NCBI RefSeq assembly: GCF_000382145.1
Contig: NZ_KB907625.1
Coordinates: 16,191-80,190, forward strand
Direction of reading: 5' to 3'
Source of the DNA: Psychrobacter lutiphocae DSM 21542
GTDB taxonomy: Bacteria > Pseudomonadota > Gammaproteobacteria > Pseudomonadales > Moraxellaceae
DNA length: 64,000 bases
Shown: positions 27,501 to 36,600 of the stretch, one piece after another
How positions within the stretch are numbered: position 1 is the stretch's first letter
Layout of the letters: each line of letters opens with the position of its first letter
Program-made: the position numbers and the translations under genes
Notes under the pieces: model-generated
What the model was told of the DNA's origin: nothing
What the model saw: the letters and a program-made list of their open reading frames with translations, nothing else
The model's database searches: none

Positions 27501-29081
27501 ATGACTAACGTAACTACCCAAAGCCAGCACCCGCTAATACCCTCTTGGTTAACCAGCAAGCACTTATCTGGTATGTTGCGTGGCATCGAAAAAGAAGGAT
27601 TGCGCATGCAGTCGGATGGCTACTTAGCGCAGACTCCACATCCAAAGTCTTTGGGCTCCAAGCTAACTCATCCATATATCACCACAGATTACTCTGAAAG
27701 CCTGCTAGAACTAATTACCTCACCAAAACCAACCGTAGCAGAGACCTTAAATATGCTACGTGAGCTACATGTTTTGGTACATCAGTCACTAGATGAAAAT
27801 GGCGAGCTGATGTGGCCACTGTCTATGCCTTGCTTGCTCTCCGATGATGACAATGACATCCCTTTAGCAGACTATGGCACCTCTAATGTGGGACGCTTAA
27901 AGACCCTATATCGCAGTGGCTTGGGCATCCGCTATGGCCGCCGTATGCAAACCATTGCTGGGTTGCATTACAACCTATCCTTTGGTGACAATCTATTTAA
28001 CGCTTGGCGTGATAGCTTGCCAACAGCCGAGCAATTAGACTCTCTCACAGAATTTAAAAATACCAAATATCTTGGCCTGATTCGTAACTTTAAGCGCATG
28101 AGCAGCTTGGTTCTGTATTTAACTGGTGCCAGCCCGACAGTGTGTCCTTGCTTCTTGACAGGTCGTAAGCATGATCTTGAGCTAATGAATCAGACCACCT
28201 ACTTTAAACCAAATGCTACCAGTTTGCGTATGAGTAAGCTTGGCTATACCAATAGCGTGCAAGATCAGCTTGACATACGCTACAACAACTTACCGGAGTA
28301 TGTTGACGGTCTGCGCCGAGCCATTAACACCCCATTTTTAGGCTTTAGTAAACTTGGTCTTGATGACAAAGATGGCAGTCCAATCCAAATCAATGATCAT
28401 ATCTTACAAATTGAAAACGAATATTACAGTCCAATTCGTCCCAAACAAATTGCAGAATCTGAAGAAACACCAAGTCATGCGCTTGAAGCCAGAGGTATCG
28501 CCTATGTTGAATTTAGAGCGGTTGACTTAGACCCTTATAGCGACATCGGTATTCGTTTATCGACTGCTTGCTTCTTGGAGGTGTTGGCATTATATTGCTT
28601 ACTCACTGACTCACCAGACCTATTACCTGAAGAAGATGCTCTATTGGCTGAAAATCTTGAGCGAGTGGTCAACAATGGTCGTCAACCAGGGCTAACTGTT
28701 AAGACGCCGTCTGGCGAAGTGCCACTTAAACAATGGATGCAACAGCATTTGGAAGCTATGATGCCTATGGCTACTTTGTTAGATGAGCAATATGGCGGTA
28801 ACAACTACCGAGTGGCATTGACCTTAATGCTAGGCAAAGCTGTCTATCCAGATGCGACCTTGTCCGCGCAAGTATTGGCAGATACCGAAAAGTATGGTAG
28901 TACTTGGAAGCTTGGCTACGCCTTAGCACAACAACACCGTGACTCTATCATGCGTAATACATTAAGTCCGAAAACACAAGCAAACTATGAAGTTTTGGCG
29001 GAGAAGTCATGGATACAGCAGCATGATTTAGAACAAAGTGATACTCAAAGCTTTTATGACTATATCCAGCAGTATCGCTAA
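27501..29081 (+). CDS. gshA: Glutamate--cysteine ligase GshA
   Basis: Catalyses ATP-dependent formation of gamma-glutamylcysteine, the first step of glutathione synthesis. The 526-aa protein is the proteobacterial type 1 enzyme: GMLRGIEKEGLRMQ near the N-terminus (metal-binding Glu residues), TDYSESLLELIT, the RYGRRMQTIAGLHYNLSF segment, YTNSVQDQ and EARGIAYVEFRAVDLDPY. Length agrees with E. coli GshA (518 aa). The ribosome site is weak (TTGAGACAATAGT). dsbB follows at about 155 bp. Confidence 0.95.
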   Translation: MTNVTTQSQHPLIPSWLTSKHLSGMLRGIEKEGLRMQSDGYLAQTPHPKSLGSKLTHPYITTDYSESLLELITSPKPTVAETLNMLRELHVLVHQSLDENGELMWPLSMPCLLSDDDNDIPLADYGTSNVGRLKTLYRSGLGIRYGRRMQTIAGLHYNLSFGDNLFNAWRDSLPTAEQLDSLTEFKNTKYLGLIRNFKRMSSLVLYLTGASPTVCPCFLTGRKHDLELMNQTTYFKPNATSLRMSKLGYTNSVQDQLDIRYNNLPEYVDGLRRAINTPFLGFSKLGLDDKDGSPIQINDHILQIENEYYSPIRPKQIAESEETPSHALEARGIAYVEFRAVDLDPYSDIGIRLSTACFLEVLALYCLLTDSPDLLPEEDALLAENLERVVNNGRQPGLTVKTPSGEVPLKQWMQQHLEAMMPMATLLDEQYGGNNYRVALTLMLGKAVYPDATLSAQVLADTEKYGSTWKLGYALAQQHRDSIMRNTLSPKTQANYEVLAEKSWIQQHDLEQSDTQSFYDYIQQYR

Positions 29082-29235
29082 GATCAGCCATACTGCAAGG
29101 TTAGGTTAACGCCAATTAAAGAACAAACCAATCATTGCCGTAAAAATAATACAACAAAGCATAAAAAAAACAGCAAAACTTGTCGATTATAAAATAGCAT
29201 ACTCAAGATGACTATCCGTTGCCAAGGAGCAACCC

Positions 29236-29751
29236 ATGCAGCGTCTATTAACTTATCGCACTTTAAATTTAATTTTGGTGTTTTTTTCTATTATTGGAAT
29301 GGCCTTTGCTATTTTTTATTTACAAGTGTACAAAGGGCTTGAGCCTTGCCCACTCTGCATATTCCAGCGTGTTGGCCTAATGGTTATGGGCATCTTTGCC
29401 TTTATTTCTTTTGCATTTAACCCAAAAAACATAGTGGTTCGAGCGATATTATGGATTGGCTCGATGGCAGGTATTGTCTGGTCAGCAGGGGTAGCTGCGC
29501 GCCACGTATGGCTACAAAACCTACCACCTGATCAAGTACCTTCTTGTGGTCCAGGTCTAGATTACTGGCTTGAAGCCTTACCAATGCAACAAGTAATTAA
29601 CCAAGTTTTAGCGGGCTCTGGTGAATGTGCTGAAATCAGTTGGAAGTTTTTGGGTTTGACCATCCCTGAACAAGGACTTATTTTCTTTAGCGCTTTAATT
29701 TTGGTAAATTTAGCAGTATTTTGGCGTATGCTCAAAGATCACCGTTCCTAG
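29236..29751 (+). CDS. dsbB: Disulfide bond formation protein DsbB
   Basis: This inner-membrane protein reoxidises periplasmic DsbA and passes electrons to quinone. The 171-aa protein has four TM segments (about residues 9-29, 45-62, 68-86 and 140-161). The first periplasmic loop has the redox pair Cys38-Pro-Leu-Cys41 followed by the quinone-contacting QR. The second loop has the pair in PSCGPGLDYW and SGECAEIS. GCCAAGGAGCAACCC upstream of the ATG is an excellent ribosome site. Confidence 0.95.
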   Translation: MQRLLTYRTLNLILVFFSIIGMAFAIFYLQVYKGLEPCPLCIFQRVGLMVMGIFAFISFAFNPKNIVVRAILWIGSMAGIVWSAGVAARHVWLQNLPPDQVPSCGPGLDYWLEALPMQQVINQVLAGSGECAEISWKFLGLTIPEQGLIFFSALILVNLAVFWRMLKDHRS

Positions 29752-29887
29752 CTCATATTTCATAGTTTTATCATGTTTAGCTTTTTACGCGTTTTTAGCT
29801 TTTTACGTGTTTAATGTTTCATGCGTTTAGCTGTTTATCACATTTAACATTTAGTTTTTATCACATATAGATAGTATCAGAGGTTTC

Positions 29888-31375
29888 ATGCACGTTCATA
29901 TTTTAGGTATTTGTGGCACCTTTATGGGCTCACTGGCATTATTGGCTCGTGACCTAGGTCATACAGTTACTGGTTCTGATACTGGTATTTATCCGCCCAT
30001 GTCAACTCAACTAGAGCGTGCTGGGGTCGAAATTCAAGAAGGCTATCACGCCAGTCATCTAAAGCCTGCGCCTGATTTAGTCATCGTAGGCAATGCCATG
30101 AAGCGCGGTATTGAAGCGGTTGAATATATGCTCGATGCAGGTATTCCTTATACCTCAGGGCCACAGTTTTTATCCGAGCAAGTATTACAACACCGTCATG
30201 TGTTGGCAGTTGCTGGTACACATGGTAAAACCACCACCACCACTATGCTGGCTTGGATTTTACAATACTGCAGGATTGATACTGGGTTTTTAATCGGTGG
30301 TGTGCCCTTGGTGGATAGTAATGATGACCGACTCAATAAAACCTTTGCTCATAGCAGCTACTTAGGCGCTGACACCAATAATGACGGTGATCGTGGCTAC
30401 TTTGTCATTGAAGCAGATGAGTATGACTCTGCCTTTTTTGATAAACGTTCGAAGTTTGTCCACTATCGCCCACGCACTGCTATCTTAAACAACCTTGAGT
30501 TTGATCATGCTGACATTTTTAAAGATTTGGATGCCATTCAGACTCAATTCCACCATCTAATCCGTATGATTCCAAGTAATGGGCAAATCATTATGCCAGC
30601 CCATACCCCGAGTTTAGAAGCCACTATTGATAAGGGCTGCTGGACACCAATTTGGCGCACTCAAATAGCAGATACAGATACTAGTAGCATAGAAGTGCCT
30701 TGGCGTGCTGAGCTTATCAGTGAGGATGGTGGCCATTTTCGCATCCACTTTAATGATGTCAACAACCACCTCGCCACTACTGCCGAGGTCAACTGGGACC
30801 TAAGTGGCCGTCATAATGTCGAGAATGCGATGGTTGCGGTAGCTGCAGCTTATAACATCGGCATCGATATGGCTGACGCTTGTGCTGCTCTCTCCAAGTT
30901 TTCGGGTATTAAGCGCCGGATGGAGCTTATTGCAGATACCACCTATACCCAAAATGGTGTCAGCGGTCATGTCCAAGTATTTGATGACTTTGCGCATCAT
31001 CCAACCGCCATTACTACAACACTTGATGGCGCTAAAAAGAAACTAAAAGATAGTAAAATCTGGGCCATTATCGAACCACGTAGTAACACCATGAAACTTG
31101 GCATCCACAAGGACAATCTAGCCGCATCGGCACAGCTTGCTGACGAGGTGATTTGGTATGAGCCAGCAGGATTAGAGTGGGGGCTTAGTGACGTAATCGA
31201 TCAAACCAAAAAAGCTGTTGGCAACACCCAAACTGTGATAAATGACACTCAAAAAATCATTGATTATGTGCTATCACAGCTTGGAAAAACCGACCAAAAT
31301 GATGCGATTATTATTATGTCTAATGGTGGGTTTGAAAACATCCATCAACGCTTATTAGCCGCAATTAACGCCTAA
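29888..31375 (+). CDS. mpl: Murein tripeptide ligase Mpl
   Basis: Recycles peptidoglycan by joining UDP-MurNAc to the tripeptide L-Ala-gamma-D-Glu-meso-DAP. The 495-aa Mur ligase starts MHVHILGICGTFMGSLALLA, typical of Mpl (MurC has a different first loop). The ATP loop is GTHGKTTTTTML about residues 111-122, followed by EADEYDSAFFDKRSKF, NLEFDHADIF and the C-terminal DDFAHHPTAI and EPRSNTMKLG motifs. AGAGGTTTC precedes the ATG. Confidence 0.95.
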   Translation: MHVHILGICGTFMGSLALLARDLGHTVTGSDTGIYPPMSTQLERAGVEIQEGYHASHLKPAPDLVIVGNAMKRGIEAVEYMLDAGIPYTSGPQFLSEQVLQHRHVLAVAGTHGKTTTTTMLAWILQYCRIDTGFLIGGVPLVDSNDDRLNKTFAHSSYLGADTNNDGDRGYFVIEADEYDSAFFDKRSKFVHYRPRTAILNNLEFDHADIFKDLDAIQTQFHHLIRMIPSNGQIIMPAHTPSLEATIDKGCWTPIWRTQIADTDTSSIEVPWRAELISEDGGHFRIHFNDVNNHLATTAEVNWDLSGRHNVENAMVAVAAAYNIGIDMADACAALSKFSGIKRRMELIADTTYTQNGVSGHVQVFDDFAHHPTAITTTLDGAKKKLKDSKIWAIIEPRSNTMKLGIHKDNLAASAQLADEVIWYEPAGLEWGLSDVIDQTKKAVGNTQTVINDTQKIIDYVLSQLGKTDQNDAIIIMSNGGFENIHQRLLAAINA

Positions 31376-31442
31376 AGCTTAACAACGGCTTCCATCATAT
31401 AATCGAAGCCAACAAACTGATAGTCGTATTCAACAAACTAAT

Positions 31443-31545
31443 AGCAAATCTGAAAATTAAGATATCGAGGAAAACGAGTACAAACGCTATAAGTAAGAGG
31501 TTTATCGAATTTGACAAAGATAGGTTGTTTTTCAGAAAAGGTATA
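31443..31545. repeat. Family-D palindromic element (copy D1)
   Basis: The segment AAATCTGAAAATTAAGATAT, then CGAGGAAAACGAGTACAAACGCT, and the segment TTTGACAAAGATAGGTT match copy D2 at 58554 in reverse orientation. The arms (AAATCTGAAAATTAAGATATCGA and the complement of GACAAAGATAGGTTGTTTTTCAG) pair imperfectly. Confidence 0.65.
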
Positions 31546-31626
31546 AAACACAAAGCAACCGAGTGAAAATACTACTATGGTAGGCTAAATGAGGTTAACG
31601 CTGCCACTCTTTTGTTTGATTATACC
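31540..31626. repeat. Family-C palindromic element (copy C4)
   Basis: Ends GGTATAA (31540-31546) and TTATACC (31620-31626) are inverted. The core AGCAACCGAGTGAAAATACT and GTAGGCTAAATGAGGTTAAC matches copies C1 to C3. Confidence 0.65.
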
Positions 31627-32013
31627 AATAGACTGTTATCACAGAGATTTCAATGTCATAAGTACACTATCTATTGCTATCTGACTATTGCTGTCTGACA
31701 GTAGTGGACTTTTTGATATTACTGACAATATATTAAAACAGCACAAACTTAATATTTTCTAAACACAAATGTTAATAGAAAAATTACAAACTATAAACTC
31801 TATCATGTGAAGACTATAAAAATATCTGTAACGCTCACAGAGCTTGTACACACTTAACAAATCATCCTTATCACTTCTGATACTTATTGACTAAAATCCA
31901 ATTTGCATATTCATGTACGGCTAGTTGTGTACATGAACAACCGTTGTGCAAGAAACTCTTTTATTCAAACATTAAAAACATTAAATAAAAAGTAAAGAAA
32001 AAGGATGACAAAC

Positions 32014-32268
32014 ATGGGTATTATTTCGACAATTATCGTTGGTTTTATTGCTGGATTATTAGCACGTGCCATTAAGCCAGGTAATGATGCGATGGGTTGG
32101 ATTATGACCATTATTTTGGGTATCGCTGGTGCTTTTGTCGGTGGTTTTTTATCTGGCGCTTTAGGTATCAGTGCTGACGGTGGCTTTATTAGATTGGCAT
32201 TTTCTGTCATTGGTGCTGTTATTTTACTCTTTATTTACGAGCTCTTAGCTAACAAAACTTCTGCTTAA
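32014..32268 (+). CDS. GlsB/YeaQ/YmgE-type small membrane stress protein
   Basis: The protein of about 84 aa belongs to the transglycosylase-associated (GlsB/YeaQ/YmgE) family of small inner-membrane proteins linked to envelope or general stress; the molecular function is not known. It has three hydrophobic segments (residues 3-17, 28-48, 58-78), the family pattern GLLARAIKPGND and the glycine zipper GIAGAFVGGFLSGALG. ATG at 32014 has AAGGA nine bases upstream; ATG at 32005 overlaps that site. Monocistronic. Confidence 0.85.
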   Translation: MGIISTIIVGFIAGLLARAIKPGNDAMGWIMTIILGIAGAFVGGFLSGALGISADGGFIRLAFSVIGAVILLFIYELLANKTSA

Positions 32269-32380
32269 TAAGCTGTTATTTGCTTAGCCTTAACTTTTGT
32301 CTGGCTCAAGTTATTGTCTGACTGTCTGAATAGTTAGCTTATGGCTGTATAGTTAGTTGTGAGGTTTAGTCTATATACTC

Positions 32381-33484
32381 CTACGGCAGTGTCATATCAC
32401 CAGCTTCAATCCAGCCAAGACGCTGCATAAGCCAAGCTACTAAACCAGCTATAATCGCTGGTAACATAAACATTAATAGCACAATGGCCAACCAAATCTG
32501 CGAGGTACTCAACGTACCTGCAGAGGCCTCCAATACACCAAACACTCCGACAAATCCTGCCGTACCCATGCCAGCACCGCTGGCAGTACTCATAAGACCA
32601 AAACCGACAGTAGCAATCGGTCCGACCACAGCACTGGCGATAATCACAGGCAACAGAATGATTGGTTTTTTGAAAACATTAGGAATCTGCAACATACTGG
32701 TACCAATACCTTGAGCAATGGCACCACTGATACCGTTGTCTTTATAACTGGCAACGGCAAAACCTATCATGTGTGCAGCGCAGCCAACCACAGCGGCACC
32801 ACCAGCTAACCCATCAAGACCAATAGCTATACAGATAGCAGCGCTTGAGGTGGGCATGGTTAGTAGTAGCCCAACCACTACTGCAATCACTATCCCCATC
32901 ATAAATGGCTGTAATTGGGTGGCGAGCTCAATACCAGCTCCTATGCTATTGACTAGGCTCACCACAGGCGGATTAAGCCATGCACAGACAGCTAAGACAA
33001 CCAGACTCACTGTCCAAGGCACTAAGATAATGTCAAGCTTGGTTTTGCCTTGAATCCAGCTACCAGCCCGATAAGCAAATACAGTTGCCAAATAAGAACC
33101 TATTGGGTTGCCTGGTACTGCTAAGAAAGTCGCTGGTGCATCTGCTTGCGGGGTAAATAGCTGACCTGCCATCAAGGCTTCAGAATGTGCGCCCATCATG
33201 CCTGCTACCAAGCAGGCAAATACCACCAAGGTTGGCGCATGTAGATAATAGGCGATGCCAACACCAATACCTGCACCCATCAAGAGCGAAGCCAGCTTGC
33301 CCAAGTCCATCAGTAGTGGCATATCTAGTGCCAAACCCACTTGTGAAAAAATAAGTCCTGCAATTAGAGTAACAAATAGACCAAGTGCCATGCCAGTAAA
33401 GGCATCGATGAAATAGGTGTTAAAAAAAGCACGTAACCGGGGTGGCTGTGCCAGTGTTGCGTTATGGGGTGTCGAGGCGCTCAT
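32381..33484 (-). CDS. PTS EIIC-like membrane permease (PTS_EIIC_2 / PfoR type)
   Basis: The integral membrane protein of about 367 aa has about ten hydrophobic segments and Gly/Ala-rich helices. The segments MGAHSEALMAG, VPGNPIGSYLATVFAYRAG, LTMPTSSAAICIAIGLDGLAGGAAVVGCAAHMIGFAV and GTSMLQIPNVFKKP are the marks of PF13303-type EIIC proteins. These occur without dedicated PTS partners and have an unproven substrate. No EIIA/B or HPr gene is nearby, so sugar phosphorylation here is doubtful. ATG at 33484 has GGGAG eight bases upstream; a TTG five codons further up is an alternative. Confidence 0.75.
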   Translation of the reverse strand: MSASTPHNATLAQPPRLRAFFNTYFIDAFTGMALGLFVTLIAGLIFSQVGLALDMPLLMDLGKLASLLMGAGIGVGIAYYLHAPTLVVFACLVAGMMGAHSEALMAGQLFTPQADAPATFLAVPGNPIGSYLATVFAYRAGSWIQGKTKLDIILVPWTVSLVVLAVCAWLNPPVVSLVNSIGAGIELATQLQPFMMGIVIAVVVGLLLTMPTSSAAICIAIGLDGLAGGAAVVGCAAHMIGFAVASYKDNGISGAIAQGIGTSMLQIPNVFKKPIILLPVIIASAVVGPIATVGFGLMSTASGAGMGTAGFVGVFGVLEASAGTLSTSQIWLAIVLLMFMLPAIIAGLVAWLMQRLGWIEAGDMTLP

Positions 33485-33629
33485 CGGTGCTGCTCCCAAG
33501 GCTAGCTATAAGGGCAATTTTGATTTGGTTTAGCTTTAGTTTTTAGCAATACAAAACAAAGTTTTTGGTTAAGCTGAGTTAACTGAATCGCTATAATTTA
33601 GTCACTTTAATTTAGCTGGCTATTTAGTA

Positions 33630-34193
33630 CTACTTGCTCCACTTTGGCTTCGGTGGCGTATATTCTTGTAGTTTCGTTAGTAGCTTATTTATGTCATTAG
33701 ATACCACCAGCATATCCAAATAAGTCTGACGCATAAAGCCAGATTTCACCATACTCTCTAAGAAACTTAGCATTTCATCATAATAACCATTGATATTTAA
33801 AAATCCGCACGGCTTATTATGCAACCCCAACTGTGCCCAGGTCCATGCCTCAAAAATCTCCTCTAATGTACCTGCACCACCTGGCAAGGCCACAAAGGCA
33901 TCGGCATATTCTGCCATTTTTTGTTTACGCTCATGCATATCATTCACAACGATTAGCTCACTAATACCACCATGCGCCAACTCTTTGTCCGCCAAATGCT
34001 TAGGGATTACCCCTATCACATTTGAACCATAGGCCATTGCGGTATCCGCTAAGGCACCCATCAGTCCAACTTTACCACCACCATATACCACATCAATACC
34101 TTGCTCACCCAAGGCTTCGGCAAACTGATAGGTCTGCTTTAAATATACCGCTTCTAACCCTTCGCTTGAGCCACAATATACCGCTATTCGCAT
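33630..34193 (-). CDS. LOG family protein (cytokinin riboside 5'-monophosphate phosphoribohydrolase type)
   Basis: The 187-aa Rossmann-fold protein starts MRIAVYCGSSEG. It has VYGGGKVGLMGALAD and the nucleotide-hydrolysing motif PGGAGTLEEIFEAWTWAQLG at about residues 103-122, with the conserved Arg upstream in DMHERK. Family members cleave the N-glycosidic bond of nucleoside 5'-monophosphates such as AMP or cytokinin nucleotides; the physiological substrate in bacteria is often unclear. Start by ATG with AGAGGAAT upstream. Divergent from the macrodomain gene across a family-B element. Confidence 0.88.
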   Translation of the reverse strand: MRIAVYCGSSEGLEAVYLKQTYQFAEALGEQGIDVVYGGGKVGLMGALADTAMAYGSNVIGVIPKHLADKELAHGGISELIVVNDMHERKQKMAEYADAFVALPGGAGTLEEIFEAWTWAQLGLHNKPCGFLNINGYYDEMLSFLESMVKSGFMRQTYLDMLVVSNDINKLLTKLQEYTPPKPKWSK

Positions 34194-34262
34194 GATATGT
34201 TATTCCTCTTTTTTAACGTTTAAACACTTTTAAGATAACTGTTTAATGAGCAACAAATACTA

Positions 34263-34340
34263 AGGGGTGTCTGTATTTTAGAGACTGTATACATTAGAGA
34301 CTGTATACATTAGAGACTGTATACAATTGAAGACGCACCT
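34263..34340. mobile_element. Short family-B element (copy B3, 78 bp) with internal tandem repeat
   Basis: Ends AGGGGTGTCT... and ...AGACGCACCT are related to family-B ends and flanked by TA (34261-34262, 34341-34342). The interior consists of three 16-bp units ATTAGAGACTGTATAC (34279-34325). It sits in the promoter region between the LOG and macrodomain genes. Confidence 0.6.
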
Positions 34341-34391
34341 TAAAATGTCGCATAATATATATCTACAATGGTCAAAAAGGAACCGTTAACT

Positions 34392-35003
34392 ATGCCTCAT
34401 TTAAATATTGACAACTTATCGCCACTAGCGCAGGTCACGCTCAATCTTGCGCAGACAGACACTCGACTCTCGGTTATTCAAGCCGACATCACCACCTTAG
34501 CGGTAGACGCCATTGTCAATGCTGCAAACTCAAGCCTACTCGGTGGTGGTGGTGTCGATGGTGCTATTCACCAAGCGGCTGGCCCACAACTACTCACCTA
34601 TTGCCGTACCTTAAAAGGATGCCACGCTGGCGAAGCCAAAATTAGCCCTGGCTTTGACTTGCCAGCCCGTTATGTAATCCATACCGTTGGACCGATTTGG
34701 CGAGGCGGTAACCACCATGAGTCCGAGCTATTAGCTAGTTGCTATCAGCAATCGCTACAACTGGCGATAGATCAGCAACTAAACAGCATTGCATTTCCCG
34801 CCATTAGCACAGGCGTTTATAGTTATCCATTAATACCAGCGACCAAGATTGCTATCGAAACTGTTGTTGAGTATTTAAAGGATACCTCATCAAACGATCA
34901 CTCATGCAACGAAACTATGCCGTTGCGTGATGTCATATTCTGCTGCTTTTCAGTGGATGATGCCAACGTTTATAAGCAACTATTGGCACAGCTTAACGCT
35001 TAG
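34392..35003 (+). CDS. Macrodomain protein, O-acetyl-ADP-ribose deacetylase (YmdB-like)
   Basis: The protein of about 203 aa is a MacroD-type macrodomain: [37 protein letters not shown], then [13 protein letters not shown], and [13 protein letters not shown]. The catalytic Asn/Asp region ([18 protein letters not shown]) and the phosphate loop (STGVY) are intact. Family knowledge: hydrolysis of O-acetyl-ADP-ribose and mono-ADP-ribose from proteins. In E. coli YmdB also regulates RNase III; that is not shown here. ATG at 34392 has AAGGA ten bases upstream; ATG at 34368 lacks one. Confidence 0.9.
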   Translation: MPHLNIDNLSPLAQVTLNLAQTDTRLSVIQADITTLAVDAIVNAANSSLLGGGGVDGAIHQAAGPQLLTYCRTLKGCHAGEAKISPGFDLPARYVIHTVGPIWRGGNHHESELLASCYQQSLQLAIDQQLNSIAFPAISTGVYSYPLIPATKIAIETVVEYLKDTSSNDHSCNETMPLRDVIFCCFSVDDANVYKQLLAQLNA

Positions 35004-35123
35004 TTCAGCTTGGCTGAGTGTATAGAGTCTGATTGAGAGCCGAGCTTAAAATTAGAATTAACTTTAAATGCAACTCTCAACTTTTAACTTTCAACTCTTA
35101 GCCCTCGACCCTCAAACCTGAGC

Positions 35124-36530
35124 CTAAGCCTGAGGCCAAATTTTTCCTGGATTTAAGATGTTATTTGGGTCTAATGCCTGCTTAATTGCCTGCATCATAA
35201 CCACTGCCTCGCCATGCTCATAAGTCATATATTTACGCTTACCTTGCCCAATACCATGCTCACCGGTACAGGTGCCTTCCATATCGATGGCTCGTTTCGC
35301 TAGGCGACCAACCAAATCTTCCGCTGTCTTCACCTCGTCAGGGTTGTCGGTATCCACTAGTAATAGCACATGGAAGTTGCCATCACCAACATGACCAACG
35401 ATCGGGCCAATCATACCCGAAGCTTCAATATCTTTCGCCGTTTCGCTAACACACGCCGCCAAACGTGAAATAGGAACGCAGGCATCCGTTGACAGCGCCT
35501 TAGCCTCAGGGCGTAGTGCACAGCTTGCAAGATAGGCGTTATGACGCGCATGCCATAGCTTTTTGCGCTCTGTCTCATTGGTATCCCAAGCAAAGTCAGA
35601 GCCACCACACTCCTCAATAATATCGCTAAAGACTTGTGCTTGCTCACGTACGCCAGCCTCACTGCCGTGAAATTCAACAAATAAGGTCGGAGTTTCTTTT
35701 AAATTCAAGTTTGAGTACTGGTTACAGGCTTTGACTTGTAGCGCATCCAGTAGTTCAATACGAGCAATAGGCAGACACATTTGAATGGTCATCATGGTCG
35801 CTTCACAAGCAGCCTCGACACTTGGGAAATGACAAATACCACTGGCAATACACTCACTTATACCAAATAGTTTAAGCGTAATCTCAGTAACTATCCCTAA
35901 AGTACCTTCAGAGCCTATAATTAAACGGGTTAAATCATAGCCTGCTGCAGACTTTTTGGCGCGTGTACCTGTTCGAATAATCTTACCCTCAGCAGTAATC
36001 ACTTCTAAGGCCAGTACCACATCTTTCATCGTGCCATAGCGTACCGCATTAGTTCCTGAAGCTCGAGTCGCTACCATACCACCAATCGTAGCATTGGCAC
36101 CAGGGTCTATCGGGAAAAACAACCCTGTATCACGCAAGTAGTGATTTAACTGCTCACGGGTAACTCCTGGTTGCACCGTTACGGTCAAGTCTTCATTATT
36201 GACCTGTAAGATTTCATTCATCTCACTCATATCAATGCACAGACCACCATAAGGTGCATTTAACTGACCTTCTAATGAAGATCCTATACCAAAAGCAATC
36301 ACTGGCATCTTGTACTGGTTACAGATAGCAACCGCTTGCGCTACATCTTGTTTGCTTTGTGCTATCAGTACTGCATCGGCTGGTTGATTTTCTAACCATG
36401 TCATGGTGTGCGCATGTTGCTGACGCGTGGTTAAGTTAACACTAAGCTTATCGCCAAATACATCTTGTAACTTGGCAATCGCCTCACTAAAGCGTGAGTC
36501 TTGTTGCAGGGAGTTGGCTAATTGCGTCAT
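35124..36530 (-). CDS. FAD-linked oxidase, D-lactate/2-hydroxyacid dehydrogenase type
   Basis: The 468-aa flavoprotein of the VAO/PCMH superfamily contains an FAD_binding_4 domain: AFGIGSSLEGQLNAPYGGLCIDMSEMN, then TVQPGVTREQLNHYLRDTGLFFPIDPGANATIGGMVATRASGTNAVRYGT, and the segment EGTLGIVTEITLKL. A C-terminal FAD-oxidase_C domain holds the metal and active-site motif VGHVGDGNFH, then CTGEHGIGQGKRKY, and the C-terminal NPNNILNPGKIWP pattern (here DPNNILNPGKIW). It resembles LDHD and GlcD. Without partner GlcE/F genes nearby, a single-subunit D-lactate or D-2-hydroxyglutarate dehydrogenase is most likely. AGGAGC precedes the ATG. Confidence 0.85.
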   Translation of the reverse strand: MTQLANSLQQDSRFSEAIAKLQDVFGDKLSVNLTTRQQHAHTMTWLENQPADAVLIAQSKQDVAQAVAICNQYKMPVIAFGIGSSLEGQLNAPYGGLCIDMSEMNEILQVNNEDLTVTVQPGVTREQLNHYLRDTGLFFPIDPGANATIGGMVATRASGTNAVRYGTMKDVVLALEVITAEGKIIRTGTRAKKSAAGYDLTRLIIGSEGTLGIVTEITLKLFGISECIASGICHFPSVEAACEATMMTIQMCLPIARIELLDALQVKACNQYSNLNLKETPTLFVEFHGSEAGVREQAQVFSDIIEECGGSDFAWDTNETERKKLWHARHNAYLASCALRPEAKALSTDACVPISRLAACVSETAKDIEASGMIGPIVGHVGDGNFHVLLLVDTDNPDEVKTAEDLVGRLAKRAIDMEGTCTGEHGIGQGKRKYMTYEHGEAVVMMQAIKQALDPNNILNPGKIWPQA

Positions 36531-36568
36531 AGTAGCTCCTTATAGGGTGTTGATTCTGGGCTATATCG

Positions 36569-36600
36569 TTGACTTCCTCCCCTCACTAAACCGAAGGGAT
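36569..36600 (-). other. Right end (RE) of the IS200/IS605-type element, possible omega-RNA 3' region
   Basis: Downstream of the tnpB remnant the minus strand reads GGAATCCCTTCGGTTTAG, then TGAGGGGAGGAAGTCAA. It has the subterminal hairpin CCCTTC...GAGGGG and a terminal TCAA cleavage-type end near 36569, as in IS605/IS1341 right ends. In this family the tnpB 3' end plus RE is transcribed as the guide omega-RNA. The hairpin is intact here. The same end recurs at 51320. Confidence 0.6.

Larger units (their letters stand above)
31376..32013. other. 638-bp interval mpl/GlsB-like with back-to-back palindromes
   Basis: Elements D1 (31443-31545) and C4 (31540-31626) share their GGTAT junction. The remaining DNA to 32000 is AT-rich with no frame of note; AAAGGAT at 31999-32006 serves the downstream gene. 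Confidence 0.6.
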
